A stretch of 64,000 nucleotides of DNA. Origin: Apostichopus japonicus. Taxonomy: Eukaryota > Echinodermata > Holothuroidea > Aspidochirotida > Stichopodidae. The DNA lies in the NCBI RefSeq assembly GCF_037975245.1, contig NC_092574.1:22939713-23003712 (forward strand), written 5' to 3'. The notes below the pieces were generated by a model. The model did no database searches. It was not told the origin of the DNA and saw only the letters and a list, made by a program, of their open reading frames with translations. Positions within the stretch are counted from its first letter, which is position 1. Every line of letters starts with the position of its first letter. This document shows positions 25,001 through 40,000 of this stretch, in pieces. The translations under genes and the position numbers were made by a program.

Positions 25001-28000
25001 CTCAATGCAAATTAAAAAGCTGCAAAATAATAAAAAGGATAACCAGAAATGAAAAGGTTCAGAGGTTCCGATTCCTTAACATATTCATAGTGTGGTAAGC
25101 CATACATGTTAATATTCATGAACTTGTGCACACCAAAATGAAGAGGATTATCTATTGACTAATGCAGCAACATATAAAGGAAGTTACCAGGAATCAGTTA
25201 TCATGTTGACAAAGTCTATTTAGTGACTTAGTATAACCAGAAAGCCAGTTGGCTTTGTGATTCCTTGCCATACAAAGTGCTCAAGAAGCTGTCAATAGGT
25301 CAATGCCCTTTAATTTTGAATAAAAGAAAAGTAATATTTTGTTGATACATTACACAACATCTTATCACGCCAAGAATTCTGTTAGCTTTATTTTGTATTT
25401 CTCATTGCTTTATGATGTATGGTTAGTGCGAAACTAGTCACAATCTGTTCTAATCTTCTTTAAATACTCACATATATGATAGTTATAACATCATACCATT
25501 GTCCTAATCCCAACTAATTCCCATAGTTACGCACACTTTATCATTGATTAGAATATTCTTCACAAATTATACGCCCTTGTGTCAGTCACGTCGGTGGTAT
25601 ATAGATATATCGAGATAGCAAAAAACCTCACAATTCCTTGTCAAAAATTTTTAGGTTGAAAAATAAGTATTGTATAATTGAGTCTGTGAGATATTTATAC
25701 ATGCGATGATGTTATATGTTGACACAATAACAAGATTGAGTAATTGATAATTACGCATCTATGGAAGATCTCAGCATGAGAAAGGAAGCCTTATTTTTTT
25801 TAAATAAACTATTCTACATTGTGTGAAGAATCTGTGTCTGTAATTACAAGCAGCTAATTGTTGTTTTCATATGAATTTGGAATATCTTTTTCCAACAAAT
25901 GATGAGTGTACTGCATAGCAACCACACTCTTGTGATAAATATTGTCGTCTTGGGAGCCGGGGATTTCGCAACAATTTCATTCTATAAAACCGAAAGAAGG
26001 GGAAGGGATTTCATGGAAAATACTGCTTTTGCTAATTAAAAAAAAAAACACAAAAATTGCTGTTTTTGGCCCGACTTTTCTCTTAATTGCCCCGGCCAAG
26101 GAAATATCATGTTCAAGAACGATGTACTTCTTGAGTATCGTGTTTACAAGATTTTCAGACTTTTGACCCCAAATGACTTTTGACCTCCACAAACTTCAGT
26201 AGGGTTCCTCTACTCAAAATGGGACATCAACATGCCAAGAATTAGATTCGTCAAAGCTTCTCTTCTTGAGATATCGTATTCCTGGTGACCTAGTATAACC
26301 TTTGATCCCAGCCAAAACCGATAGTAGCCGAGAACTCAATATGGTGCATCTCCATACAAAGTTTGAGGTCCAACCCCCTTTAGAATATTGAGTTGTCATG
26401 TTTAAAAGCCAAGGCCCCATCATGACCCCATAATGACCTCAAGGATTCCCTTTTGCTTTCAGCAAGGAATCAAAATAAGTCTTGAGAGGCAACTGCGAGG
26501 GCTCCAAACCAAGGGAACCAGTGTTCTGGTGAGCTCCATTTAGTCATCATTTATATGCTATGAGCTTCCCAGGGTTCAATCTGGTCACTAATGATCGGTT
26601 TCTCACTCAACCATTGCATTGTTATTCACTTCTTCTGCTGGGATGAGAAGAATGGAAGGTGTCCTTTTGCAAACAGATGACTGCAGAGGTATTATTAAAC
26701 CTGTGACGGCATTTACTGTCAAGGGAAGTTGTTGTACATAAAGTTCTTGATCCTTTGGTCAAATAAAATGCTCATTGCTAAGAACAGTACAGTATTGATC
26801 AGCTGATACCAGAAGAAGATGAGCTTACAACGTCTCGTCCCGCTGTGTACTTTTGAAGTCTGAGAGACCCTCAGAACCGTTTGTGACTTCGGCCAAGCAG
26901 CCATTGTATTAATCTTGATCCATTTCTTGGCTAAGATCATGGATAAACAGCACACTGCTCTCCATCCTTTAATTATGTGCAGTATCTATGCCATTTCCAA
27001 GGGGCTCATGCTACTAACATGACGTGACAGTAGGAGAGTGGAACAAGTTGCTTGGTTTTCATGCCCAGGCTTTTCATCTTTGCTGCCTTACCTTAAAGAG
27101 TATTTTGATCAAGTGTTTAAATGATATATGCTTATAAAATTATATAGGATAATCTAGGATTGTAATTCTGTATTAAGCTTGATTTGTTATGTTCTTTATA
27201 CATTTCATGTTCAAAGTAACTGTTTGTTGATACTTTAAGGTCAAATAAAATTTTGCATTTTTTGTATGTGATTGATACTATGGTCTCTATCTCTTGGGGT
27301 GACATAACGAGAAAGGAAGAGAATAAAAAAAAAAAGCCATGTTTGCAAATGTTGTGACTGAACTGGGTTCAAGACATATAGCAACCAGAAAGCCAGTGGG
27401 CTTATTGTGAATCCTTGCCAATTGAGATGATAATCCCAAGCTTACGTCATCGTTGATTAAATTGATCAGCAAGGTTCTTTCACTGACTGTGGACCTACCT
27501 ACTAAATATGTTAACTTACAGTACCATATTTACAAGCTATTTTTAGCAAACATCAGCTCAAGCCCTGCCCCCTAATAAGTGTGCATAATATCACACTGAA
27601 CATTATCATGTACTCGCTATCTACCAACACCTTCACACAAAGTATGATTCAATTCTGAAAGTGTTTACATTTGACCCTGTGACCTCATTAATATTCTTGA
27701 GATGAGCACCAAAATCAAAAGGGCTCTTCTACTCACTATGGCACATATGTATCAAGTATGACTTCAATCCAACTTTTCGTTGGTCAGTTATCGTGTTTAC
27801 GAGCTATTTTAGTGAAATAAACTTAAGCCCGACCCTAATAAATATGCATAATATCAACTTGAACATATATCACCATGTACCAGCTATCTACCAACATATT
27901 AATACCAAGTAGAAATAAATTCTGACTTTTGGTTGCAGAGTTATTAGCATTTGAAATATTTTACGTTTGACCCCATGACCTCAATATTATTCATGTGATG

Positions 28001-31000
28001 AGCACCAAAGTCAAAAGGGTTCTTCTACTTAGTATGGCGCATCTATGTACCAAGTATGACTTCAATCCAACTTGCCATTGCTGAGTTATAGTGTTTACAG
28101 GCCAAGGGCGTCACAAACACACACACACGCAATCACCATCGCATAGATTCCTTGAGCCTTTGGGCAAGGAATCAAAACCCAGAAGGCCCACAGTTTTAGT
28201 GAATCCTTGCACAACTTTTATGTGAGGACGTTCAATGTAAACTGCACGCAGACAAGCTTCTTGTCCTTCATGAGGTCCGTCCGGCCCGCATGCCCAAATG
28301 AATCTCAAATTGGAGTTATACTGGTTACAATGGTTGCCCTCTGTTAACTTCAAATGAACTCTGACCTCTATTGAGAAGAACACAATTCTTGTACTCAATG
28401 AAGGGGAATCCCCTTACTAAGTGTGAAGCTCACCCCAGCTTCACTCTGTTGAGTTTATGTTTTCAAGTATTGACTTCTGTCGACCTATCCAATCGCACCA
28501 ATTTCAGAAGAATTACTGCGCTGGACAAGGTGACTCTACCTAACATACCCAAACACACCCACGCGGGCAAGCCGCACATCCCATTTCCAACGCATGCATC
28601 GATTCCTTTTGCCCTTCAGGGAGGAATCTAAAAGCTGCCAGTGATACACAGATTAGACACATAATCACAGAATGAAAACAACTGTCTGCAAACTTTTTGG
28701 AAACCTTTCTAAAGTCCAAACATTTGATGTGTCACAGTGGGTAATTGTGACATAAGACCTGTTCATTTCGACAAACTGCTTATCTACAGAAAAAAAATGC
28801 TCTGTACACAGGATGTTACATCTCTTAAAACAGTAAGGGGGGAATGATGTTTTAATCCTATGGGGGATCTTCTTCGAAACTACAATGACGAGAGAGAAAG
28901 CGCGAGAGAGAGGGAGAGAGCAAATTAAATAGAAATATGGCACAGGATAAGAAGATTGCAAAATAGCACAAAGGAAAATTGAACACAAAGTTTGGCTAGG
29001 AATTTTACTAGTTAGTTCATTTCTCTTCTTTTGCACAAACTGTTCTATATACAGTGCATGGCATAATGTTCTCTGTTTTTTTCAATGAAGATATCGGGCG
29101 TAGCACTATGGGCAGTGAATATTTTCTTGGAATTTTATTTACTGGAATTATTCACGCTGCACTTAGGTTAAAAAAAATACTAAATGTTGTTGGTGATGAT
29201 CTGTTATCCTGAGCAAAATTAAAAGAATATCAAAGCTAAGGTTTGTTTTTAAAAAAAATATACAGACTACAACCCTTGTGTTATGAAGTACATTGACAAA
29301 ACTATCTGCTTCATAGCTTATTACATTGTTCAAATATAAAAATGAAAAAAAAGGTTTATTAAGTTCATTTGCATGATAATTATGCTGTACATGGACTAGC
29401 TCTATATCTAGGTCGTCACTGCTTATTTGTGATAACCCATAAATAAGAGCGAGTATGAGGCTTTGTCCATGCGAGTCATCACAAATTACTATGAAATTAA
29501 CTTATATATCCATTCTTAGAGAATTAACTGCATGAATTTCAAGTCATTGAAAGACTGATGGAAGTTGGATCACTGCTTTGCTCTTTCTTCATGCACTCTG
29601 TAGTAAATTTTTGAAAAAAACAAGTTTAAGATTTCATTAAACCCACAACACCATATTGAGCTTAAAAACTCTTGGGTGATTAACTAATGTGAAATATTGT
29701 ACTAGGGACATAGGGTTGATCATATGAAACTTTCTCATTTCTAAATATGTACAATAATCGGTACGGTTTGTAGTATCAAACCTATTCATTCATAGCAAGC
29801 CCCTTATGTCAACCTTTTTTTTGTGTGTGTGTGATTGAATCCTCATTTTCAAATGATACCTTGACAACATCTGAAAGGTATTGTTGGCTAATCACTACTT
29901 CACATTCCTAAAATTTTTCTTTGTCTTGCTGGCTAACTCACATAATGTAGGTTGAATTCAGTAGGTGCCTAGGTTACCAAACACTACTGTGATATGCAGA
30001 CCTGTAGGTTTCAGTCTAATATTTTTTGGCATTACTAAATAAAACTGCTTCCAGATTACCTGAAGAAAGGCTACTTGTTAGAGGAGGAGTCTCATTGAAG
30101 ACGGTGTACAATGTAGGGGAAATATTTTAGTATGTTCTATGTTATATGTTATACACTTAACCGTATTCTTTTCTATTGTTTGCTTCCGTTTATAACTGTA
30201 ATTTTTACGTTAATTTGTAAGCTTGAATGATTCTCTAGAAGCGATGTCATCTTTTGCAAAAGAGTAAAAATCGATGTAAACTCCAAATCTTAATGTGAGA
30301 AACTTTATGTAATTGCAACAATTTGCTACTCCTAGCGAGTAATTTAACTCTATGAAATTTAAGATTTGATATTATCACCATCATCAACGCTCTTGTTCTA
30401 ATTCTTCTTGTTGCTGTGTTATCCTTATCCTCATTACCATAATAATGTGTTTCATCCATTTACACTGCATTTGGCATCCAATTAAAAATATTGCAATCTC
30501 ATGTTGGATTTTGATAAAAAATTGATCACATATGGTAATTTACATTAACATATATATCCTCTTCTGTCACTGAACAAGAGCTGTGTCACAAAAGAAAATT
30601 AAAGATAATATTTTTTATTTGATCCAGAGATGTGTGTTTTTATAGATTTTGTTTTCATAGGCTCAGCCAACTTCAGTTACAGTACAAGCACTTTTGATTT
30701 TTTTTTTGTAGCAATTAAGTCTGGAATGTTAAAATTGTAGGACCACAAATGAAACCTTTTAGTGACAAACTTGGTCAGAAATTAAGTTACCCCTTAATAA
30801 AAGGTGAAAGAACTTTACTCCCACTATTGTTAACTTTTGTAGACAGAATAAATCTCCCTCTTAATAATTAATGCCATAAGACACAACTGATCTTTAGATA
30901 CTGCAAGGATTATAAGACAGAAATTCTCTTGCACAGTTAAACATAATGAATAAGTTATAACACTAGCAAGCTGCTTGAATACATGTTTTCAGAAATAACA

Positions 31001-34000
31001 GCATATCATTGAGAATTTTTTTTTGTCTGGAGGTAATTAATACACAGGAGCCACAGGCTGCATAAAACTCAGCTTAACTTCTATGTGAGAAATCTGTTTT
31101 GATATGCAATATTTCTGAGCAGTTTATCCATGTTTGTGTGAAAAATATGAGACATAGGCGGGATCGATAACAGTGTCACTGCCTGTCCTTTCATCTCCTG
31201 TATTCCTTGCCTTATTACTCTATCTTAGCAGACATTGTTTGTTACAATGTTAGAAAGATGTTTTCCTTCAAAGTGGAAGCACTTGTCACACACTTATTTT
31301 ATGCAATCTATCGTTGTACTTATTATTAGCGATAAACTATGCCCAACAGTATATATGCAGCACTGTCTGGTTTTCATTCATGCAATGTTAGAATGAAAAA
31401 AAAAAAAAAAAAGTATTCCTCTGCTAAATCTGCTAAAGTGTTGTAGATATCACATTTGAATTGTGCTGAACTAGATAGGAAGCCTGAATAACAACTAAAG
31501 ATAACGCAAACCCTTGACAGTCTAAATCATGAGAATAATTGCCCTAGCATCTTTTGTACATGTATGTATAAGAAATGCTCTAGCAAATAGTGTAAGACTT
31601 GTTACTTGTACTGGTAGTCTCTGTTGGATTGGAATTGGCTTGCCTTTGTTATGCAAATTGAGTTGAAAACGATCTGACAGTCAATCAAAAGCTGCTCAAG
31701 ACAAGACATTAATATTTACAGTAAGTTTCCTCAAAAAGTTTCCAGGATTAACCTGCCCTGCCTGTTATGGTCATCAGAGATATTAAACTAAACTTCTAAA
31801 CTATACTATCTAATCTTCCTACTACCATCTCAGAAAAAGCACTGGCATTTCAATGCAAGTTAATCATAAAAGAGTCATTGATTTGTCCATTTACCTATTG
31901 TTAAACTGCATTTCTTATGCGTTTCCATCATTTAGTAATGTATGGGTTTTGTTATACCTGGTCACTATGAACAAGGAATCCACTTGTCTGCGACAAACAT
32001 TGTTTGACTGTCTGACCATGGCTTTTAGCATATATACCATTCTAGTACAGGAAACTTGTAGTACTGTAACCTGCAATGTAAGTTGCTATTACCAGCTGAG
32101 AGATACTGTTGACTAGAACAGGCTTGCAATAGTGATCCAAGGATTATTGTTGAGTGGAAATAGTTTTCTGGTAAGTCTTTATAAGAGTCTGCAAGCTGTG
32201 ATCATGTGAAAACAGCAAGCTGGCCAGTACAAGTTGGAGAGTACTGCTGAAAACCCTTAAACCAAGACAAAGCAGCAGTGGCGGAGCGTCCATACAGTCA
32301 GGGGGGCGTATGCCCCCCCTGACGGACTCAAATGGACTGCTGGCGCCCTTTTCAGCTTTTGACCACTTTTTACTTATTCGCAACTATTGACTTTTTTATT
32401 GCGCTCTCATCTACCTATTTACATTTGTCACATTTTGTTGGCGATGACACCTATTTATTCTTCGTTTATCTACAAATTAGCAAGGCCTGGAAAGGGTCAT
32501 TTCCGTCGATCTAGGGAGTATTTTTACTCAAAAAAAATCTGTACGCTCCACACCAACCTGTGATGGCGCTCCGCTTAGATAGTGTCGAAAGCGCCCCTAC
32601 AGACCATTCTCGCCCCCCCTGACCAATACCCCTCGCTCCGCCACTGCAACCCAGACAGAAATGTCAACTTCCAACCAAACCCCACTCCATACCGCACCCT
32701 CCTAGCCCCCCACCATCCCCACTGCAACTATCTATGTACCACAAAATCTGTTTTGTATATAATGTTACTTACCTTCTGAATTTTTGAAGAATGAGAAGCT
32801 GCCATTAAACCTGACAGCTTCATATTGCACTTTTTCGCTTGGCTCCAGAGAACCCTTCCTAATTCTACACAGAAAGTTATATCGTTTATCCCTCAGTACT
32901 TTTGGTTCGTCCTTTTTGGCGTCAGCCTCCATGAGAATTTTAAAAATTTCCGGCCTATCGTCTTCATGTACCAGTTCATATATTGTGGAGGACTTTAAAT
33001 CTTTCTGTATGAGACAAAAGGAAAGGTGATTATGGTTAAAACTTTAATGTGATCAATAAAAATCATACAGTATTACATTTCATACACAACTAGTACAACT
33101 GCACTGACGCAAACTTCATCCTCGTTAGGTCTCAGTCTAAAGGACAAAGATTTAAACCAAAAAAAAGAGAAAAAGCTGCAGCAGCTGCAAAATACCCTGC
33201 AGCAGGGCTGCATGTCATTCAATGGAGATTATCTGGGCAGACCAGCAGTGCTGCCTATTGTGTGAAACTTCACAGCACAAATAATTTATGTTCTACACAG
33301 CCTGGCTGCAGGATGCTGCAGCCACCTCATTCTCCTAATTTTGACAGAGTGCCTAAGGTAACCTACTGGTGGAGTATGCAAGGGTTACGTAAAAGAGACA
33401 GTCAAATTAGCTTGTTGTTTCTTGTTCCTTTTCCCTTTCTATGCTTTCCTTTTTTTCTTTGTTTTTTTCCTTCTTCTATTTGTAGTATTTTCCACAACTG
33501 TGTGCAAACGTTGATGCCCCCTACCCTTTCCCCCAATTACACAAAATAGATGTAATGTTTTATGTCTTGGGGATTTTCCACCCACACGTTCCTTTTAAAA
33601 TTAAGCAGACTATAATGGAATCTTCTACCAGAAAATGAAAATAAAAGCTCAGATGTCACATGGTGCTTTTTGAGGCACATTGATACTATCAAGTAGTAAA
33701 TTAACTCCATTATGAACAGCTTGAGGGCATCCTGGGCCTGATAGAGTGGTCTAATTCCTTCCCAACTGAATGAAAAAAAAAGGCCAGATTTTCCATGACT
33801 GACCATTTGTCTATAACTGACAATGGATGTGAGGGGGAACACCCCCCCCGACCCATAACTTGCGAAATGCCACTTGATGGATATATACAATTAAAATATT
33901 AAGTGTTGTATTTGTCGTACTTAAGACTGTGCAGTGATGTCATCAGATTGAGGCAACTTACATAACAAATGCATATATATTTAACTTGTTGTCTGATGCA

Positions 34001-37000
34001 CTATATTGCACTATAATGCACTGTAATGCACTGTAATGCACTATAATGCTGAATAGCTGTTCAAGTCTTCTCTCCTGGAAATTCCCTAACTTTCTTATGA
34101 CTTTTCCGAGAATCCCTAAACAGATTGTTTAACCAGGGCTGTGAACTTCAGAGGGCACAGTGCATTCGATATTTCCGTCTCCTGCAATGCATCGACTGTG
34201 TCATCGAGTACATAATGGAACAGAACATCGATAATTGAAGCAAGACACCAACAAAAATGCTGTCAGTCATTACTGGATAATATAAAATTAAATTTGCCAC
34301 AGGGTACCACTTGGGATAATACTTCAAGTGCAGGCACAATGCCGTTCTGCTCTAAAGAAATCAACTTGACAATGGTGTTTACGGCTGAATTGGGTACAAG
34401 ACCATGACGATTTCGGCCGTTAAATATAAATGCTGTGTAATTAGGAAGAGCATTTTAAACCAGAGTTTAATCGTTACAGGTTACCTACTGTAGTGCACAA
34501 CATAATAAAGATCTTCAGTGTTATAAATCTAAAATTTTCAACAAGATAACGCGTCTCTTAGAACTGTTTTTACCATGCAGCTTTGTGACACTTGACTTTC
34601 ACTTAGTAAACTTATTTCTGGCGGCTGAAGTTGATTGGTTTACAAACTTGCTAAAACCATTCCCCCCCCCCCCTCAAAAAACATTAACATGCCATTGCCC
34701 AAATAAAAGAAGAATGCTAATCAGGAAACAACATTTACTCAGGCTACAGAAACATCTGTGGGAGTGTGCTCATTTATAACTAATTATCTATAGGTACATC
34801 TACAAACATGGAAAAAAATGTAGTCAATACATCAATTAACTTCTTGCACAATGGCACTTCTTCACTGGAGATTGTTAAAGATTTCCATCAACCAAAAAAT
34901 AAAATGAAAAAAAAAACAAAAAAACAAAAAGAAGACAGTCAAAAGACACCTTAGTGATTCCTTGCTAAGTTTTATATGAGAAACCTTACTTGTAGTCAAG
35001 CTTGCAACAGCAATATCTATATATATATATATATATTTATATGTACATAATATGTACAAATCCAAGATGACATGTACAAGTACCTATTTATATATATTTA
35101 TGTGTGTGTGGAAGAATACAAATATGATTGACAGACTCATTAATGACAAGTGTGAAGGAAACATTCAATGTTATAACCTCCATACAAGAGTACTGCATTC
35201 AATAAGGTACATCCACGTTTCAAACATTATTAAGCTCACCTGAGATTTACATGTGGAGACTTTATCCTGTTTAAACTACGTTTTCCAGACTTGACCTCTG
35301 CTATAAACCTTACCCGAACTAGATGTCTATCACAGACAGCGTAAATAAGGTTTCTTTTCCTCGCTGACTTGAATCTACATACCAAGTATGCACAAACATC
35401 AAGTGCTGTATGCATCATCTGTATGCGCCAACTAAACCAAAAAGTAAGTTTCAAAGTTATCATGTTGAAACAGGTTTTGAAACTTTGTACCCTGTTGACC
35501 TCCACAAGTAATTATGTATCTCTTGCAATCATGACAGTGGATCAACATACCAAGTATTAAGTACATTCAACTTTTCAAGCTTGACTAATAAGAAGTTATT
35601 GCAAAGTTACATGGATTTCCAAATTTTGCTGACCTCAAGTGACCTTTGACCAGCACAGAAGACAAAAGGGATCTTTTATTCACTAAAGGCTGATCAACAT
35701 GCAAAATATGATGATGATCAAAGCTTCACTTCCCTAGAGCAGTTATCAGGTTTATAACGACTTTGACCTTTGACCTTACCCAAAAAAAGTATATTTTCTT
35801 GTACTTCATACAGTGAAGCCACATACCAAGCATGGAGTCCATCCAACCATGAGCATTAAGTTCGAGATAGTACAGAGATAATATAGTTTACAAGGCAAAA
35901 TGTCACACACACACATGTTTGTATTACATTCAGACCGAGGACCCCATTGTATTTTCCATTGTTCAAATCCACGTACCCTAACCTTAACAATACCCCATAC
36001 AATAGAATTCTTCCGAGGACGTGGTGATTCTTTAGAAATCACAACCGAGGACCTGAAATTCTTTTGTTCAAGTCCTCGGTCAGATAGCAAAAAAAATGCA
36101 TACTGGCACACACGCCATCATCATCGCATGATAATTTCCTTTGCCATCAGCAAGGAAATAATACAAGTATTTATCAAGTAATCCCCCTCTGCCAACAATG
36201 CTTATGTCAAATATTGCTCCACATGTCTTTCGTCACTATGTTTCCACAAAACCCGAATCTGTTTTAGATTTTGGGTGATTAAATCAGCAGTTTAGGGAGC
36301 TGGGCCCCCACAAAGGTTTTATTTTTAACTTTGATATTGTTTCAATATTATGCTCTAGACTTACTGTTTATGCATAATTTTCAACAAAGCCGAGTATTAC
36401 TGACACAGGGAAGTTGACATGCACTGCTAACTGATATAACCGTAACTTTGTCATACAAAATGACAAAAGGAGATAGTACAATATGCTGCAAAAGAAGGCA
36501 CACAGTCAAAATTGTCAGATTGTGGTTTTGAGTTCTCTCAACCTGATGAATATTTAAAATTCTGACTCACTGTATACAGTGGCCTAAAATTACAAGTTTT
36601 AGCTCTCGTTTCTAATTCGATGCCAGCGGGTTGGCTTTCTACAAAGTGCAGGATAATAGTTGTAACCATCTAGCACAGCTACTTATATTAAGGAGAAATG
36701 TTATCTACGTTGTCCCAAGTCATTGATTCAAATTGTCCAAGGGTTACGGGAACACAGCAACATTTTGTTTGCCAATGGCAAGGAATAACAAATCTATATT
36801 TTCCCTGATTATGAATAAATGCACCAAAACATTCAAGCATTACACTGAGTGAAGATTGAACTGCTTAGAATTAAGACAAATTCCCCTTTTATTTATATTT
36901 TCTACAATTTAAGTTACCCAGACAGTAGTTACAGATTCTTTGCAATATATGAATATTACTAATACTATTATATTACTTATGAGTGCTGTACAAAGAAAAT

Positions 37001-40000
37001 ATGAACAATAAAACACAAAATACAAACAGGACAGAGAAGACCGAAAAATTAATTAAATAAATAAGTTTTGAGTTTAGATTTGAAAGTAGTTAATGAGGAT
37101 GTGAATCGAATATTGGGAGGCAAAATATTCCAAAGCCTTGGAGCTGCTGATGTAAAGGTTCTGTCGCCATAAAAAGATGTTTTAGATAGAGGTCCTGATA
37201 CGAGAAAAAGTTTATTCAATGAGCTTAAGTTTACATTGGTAGAATGAGATATGAGATCAGAGATATATGTTGGAGCTAGACCGTCATACGTTTTGTAAGT
37301 TATAAGGAGAATGTTTAAAATAAATGCATTTTTGAACAGGTAACCAGCGTAATTGACGTTAAGATAGGGGTGATGTGTGTGTGACGTTTGCAATGTGTGA
37401 CAAGCCTGGCCGCAGAGTTTTGAATACATTGGAGTTGAGAATTGGGTAAAGACGAGAGTTATTGCTGTCAAGATGGGAAGAAACCAAAGTATGTATTAAG
37501 CATTCCGTTGATGGCTGGTCCAAATATTTGCAGATTCTACCAATCTTGTATATATACCAAAAGAGACCCTTGCGGCATATATTTCTGATTATGTGCATTA
37601 AGGTTGAGACTTCTTGTCGAGAATAACACCAGTTCCACTAATTCCATACATGTGCTGTTAACGGTGAAATAATACGTTGGGGTTGATAGTGTCAGATGCT
37701 GCTGAAATAATCTTACAAAACAAGTATTGCTTCTCCTCCTTTGTCAAGAGCCAGTAAAATGTCATTAGACACACACGTAGCAACGCAGTTTCAGTGGCAT
37801 GGTAGCAGCGGTGAGTAGATTGCCATATCTGTTGTGATTGAGATAAACCTTCAACTGTGTTGCAGCAATCCTTTCTAGAACTTTAGAGATGAACATTAAA
37901 TTAGCAATGGGTCGGTAGTTCTTATGATCTTCTGGCTTAAGATTAGACTTCTTCAGAAGGGGCAAAATGTTGGTTGTTTTAAAAGCAGTCTGGAAAGTTC
38001 CAGAAGACTGAGAATAACTGACAATTTAGTAAATATATGGAAGCAAAACATCAAAACTCTCTTTCCACAGACAAGTTTGAATCGGGTCCTGGCTGCGGGA
38101 TATTTTGGCACCCGATTTTCCATATTAGGCAGTGAAAGGATTTCTGATAGCTAAACCTGATAACTTGGCAATATTGTTGAAAATCTTCAGGTGAAAACCA
38201 CAACCTCATAGCATTTTGTATTGCAAAGATATCATTTTTTTCAGCTTTTTGTGATATTTTGTTAATGCACCTGGCAACAGCAGAATGAATCACTTAAAAT
38301 TGCCGTTAGAAAATGTCAAACTTTTGTATATTCTTGGATAGACAGATAGAGCAAAGTCCGAGTAATCCCGTAATCCATTGCAGAGGCACCTGTAGCACTA
38401 ACTTCAGGACGATTGTGTTGTCTGTGTCCATTTTCTTCACTAGTAGATTGAACAACGTTTTCAGAACCGTTTACTGTCATTTCCTTCCATTGCAAGGAAT
38501 AAACGGGTGTTTTCAGACTTTTCCTCCATGAAATTGGGTAAAAAAAGTGGACTACGAGTATATCTAGGTTACATTTGTGTAAAGAACATGCTCATATGGG
38601 CGGTTGCAGTGATTTTACCGTAAATCGTTCGCGCCACAAGGGCAACAAAAAATTTCTTTCAATTGCGACAGCTTTAAACCCACCTGGTCAGAATGCTTTT
38701 AGAATAAGAAACATTGAACCTGCTTCGGAAGTTTGTTTTCCGAAATTCATCAGCAAACACATATTGAGACTTTAAGTGCTGACTTACAGTACTCTGCACC
38801 ATAGCACTTTAAAAATTACAAAGGATATGGATAACAGTGTGTGAACGATGTGAAGGACAAATATTGTCAGCAATGTTACAAAAACATGGATTAAATGCTC
38901 ACCAAGCCAATCTCTCACAAAATGACCCATTTCAAGGTCAAAACTAGCTTGTTTAGTACAGGCAGTACATATACTGCAGACATTACTTGGAAACTGGTTG
39001 AGAAAATGTTGCAATGACAACGGCTACAGCAGGTTTTGATGAGTGTTCACAATTTGAAGCAGATGAATGAAAACATCTACATCGGAGGCGGTCATGTTTT
39101 ATGGTTCATATTTATGAAAGTCGGAGGGTGTGACGTTTTCGATCCTTGCAGGATCTTCCTCAGATGCTGATCCTTCAAGATGCCCTCTAACTGTTATATA
39201 TTTACCTACACAGGCCTTTTATGCAATAGGTATGCAGTTTGTAATAGCAGCTGTTTCTCTGTTTAAGGCCTCAAGGTTTGATTGTTTCTTTGGTAATACA
39301 CAAGATACAATTCAGAGAGCATCACAATAGCACATCAATAGCCTCTGTTGGTCAACATGAAAACTACAGGTGCAAAAGGAAACAGCTTTAACCATCAAAG
39401 GAAATTACATATTTCCTGCAAAGCTTACTGTAATAGTATTTGAAAGACTAATGATTGAACCATCACACAAATGATTCTTAAAAATAATTTGTTGTTTAAT
39501 GCCTGGAATATCTACAAGTCTTTTGTCATAAGAGCTGATACCAATGTTGATTTTCACTGGTACATCTTCTGAACATCTTTATATCGTAATTAACAGGTTT
39601 TCTAAACTGGAACAATTTAAATCAGATAAGTTCTGTTGAAATTAGGTTTCCCGGGACTCCAGAAGAGGAGGACAGACTGAGTGACCGGGAATATTTGCCC
39701 CCTTCAACTTCTGCAAATTGATAAGGACACATTTATTTTCCCATTCTCAATGGCAATTGGTCTGTACTATACAATATACTGTATGTTTTTCAACAAGTTA
39801 AGTTACGAGAACATAATTTGGATTCATAACGTAAGACTTTCCAAATCTCGATGGTTGGAAATTATCTTCAACTCTGTGAAGCATTCAAAATGCATCACAA
39901 GTTTCTTAGTATTTTTGTCATGGTTTGTCTGTGTATGCCTTGAGTACAAATGCCATCATCACTAATCTATATGATAGAGATGGATATCAAATCCCCCAAA

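Noticed and set aside
28371-28631. Frames within the 27.4-28.6 kb repeats
   Set aside because: Inside non-autonomous repeat elements, with no domain and no agreement between copies.
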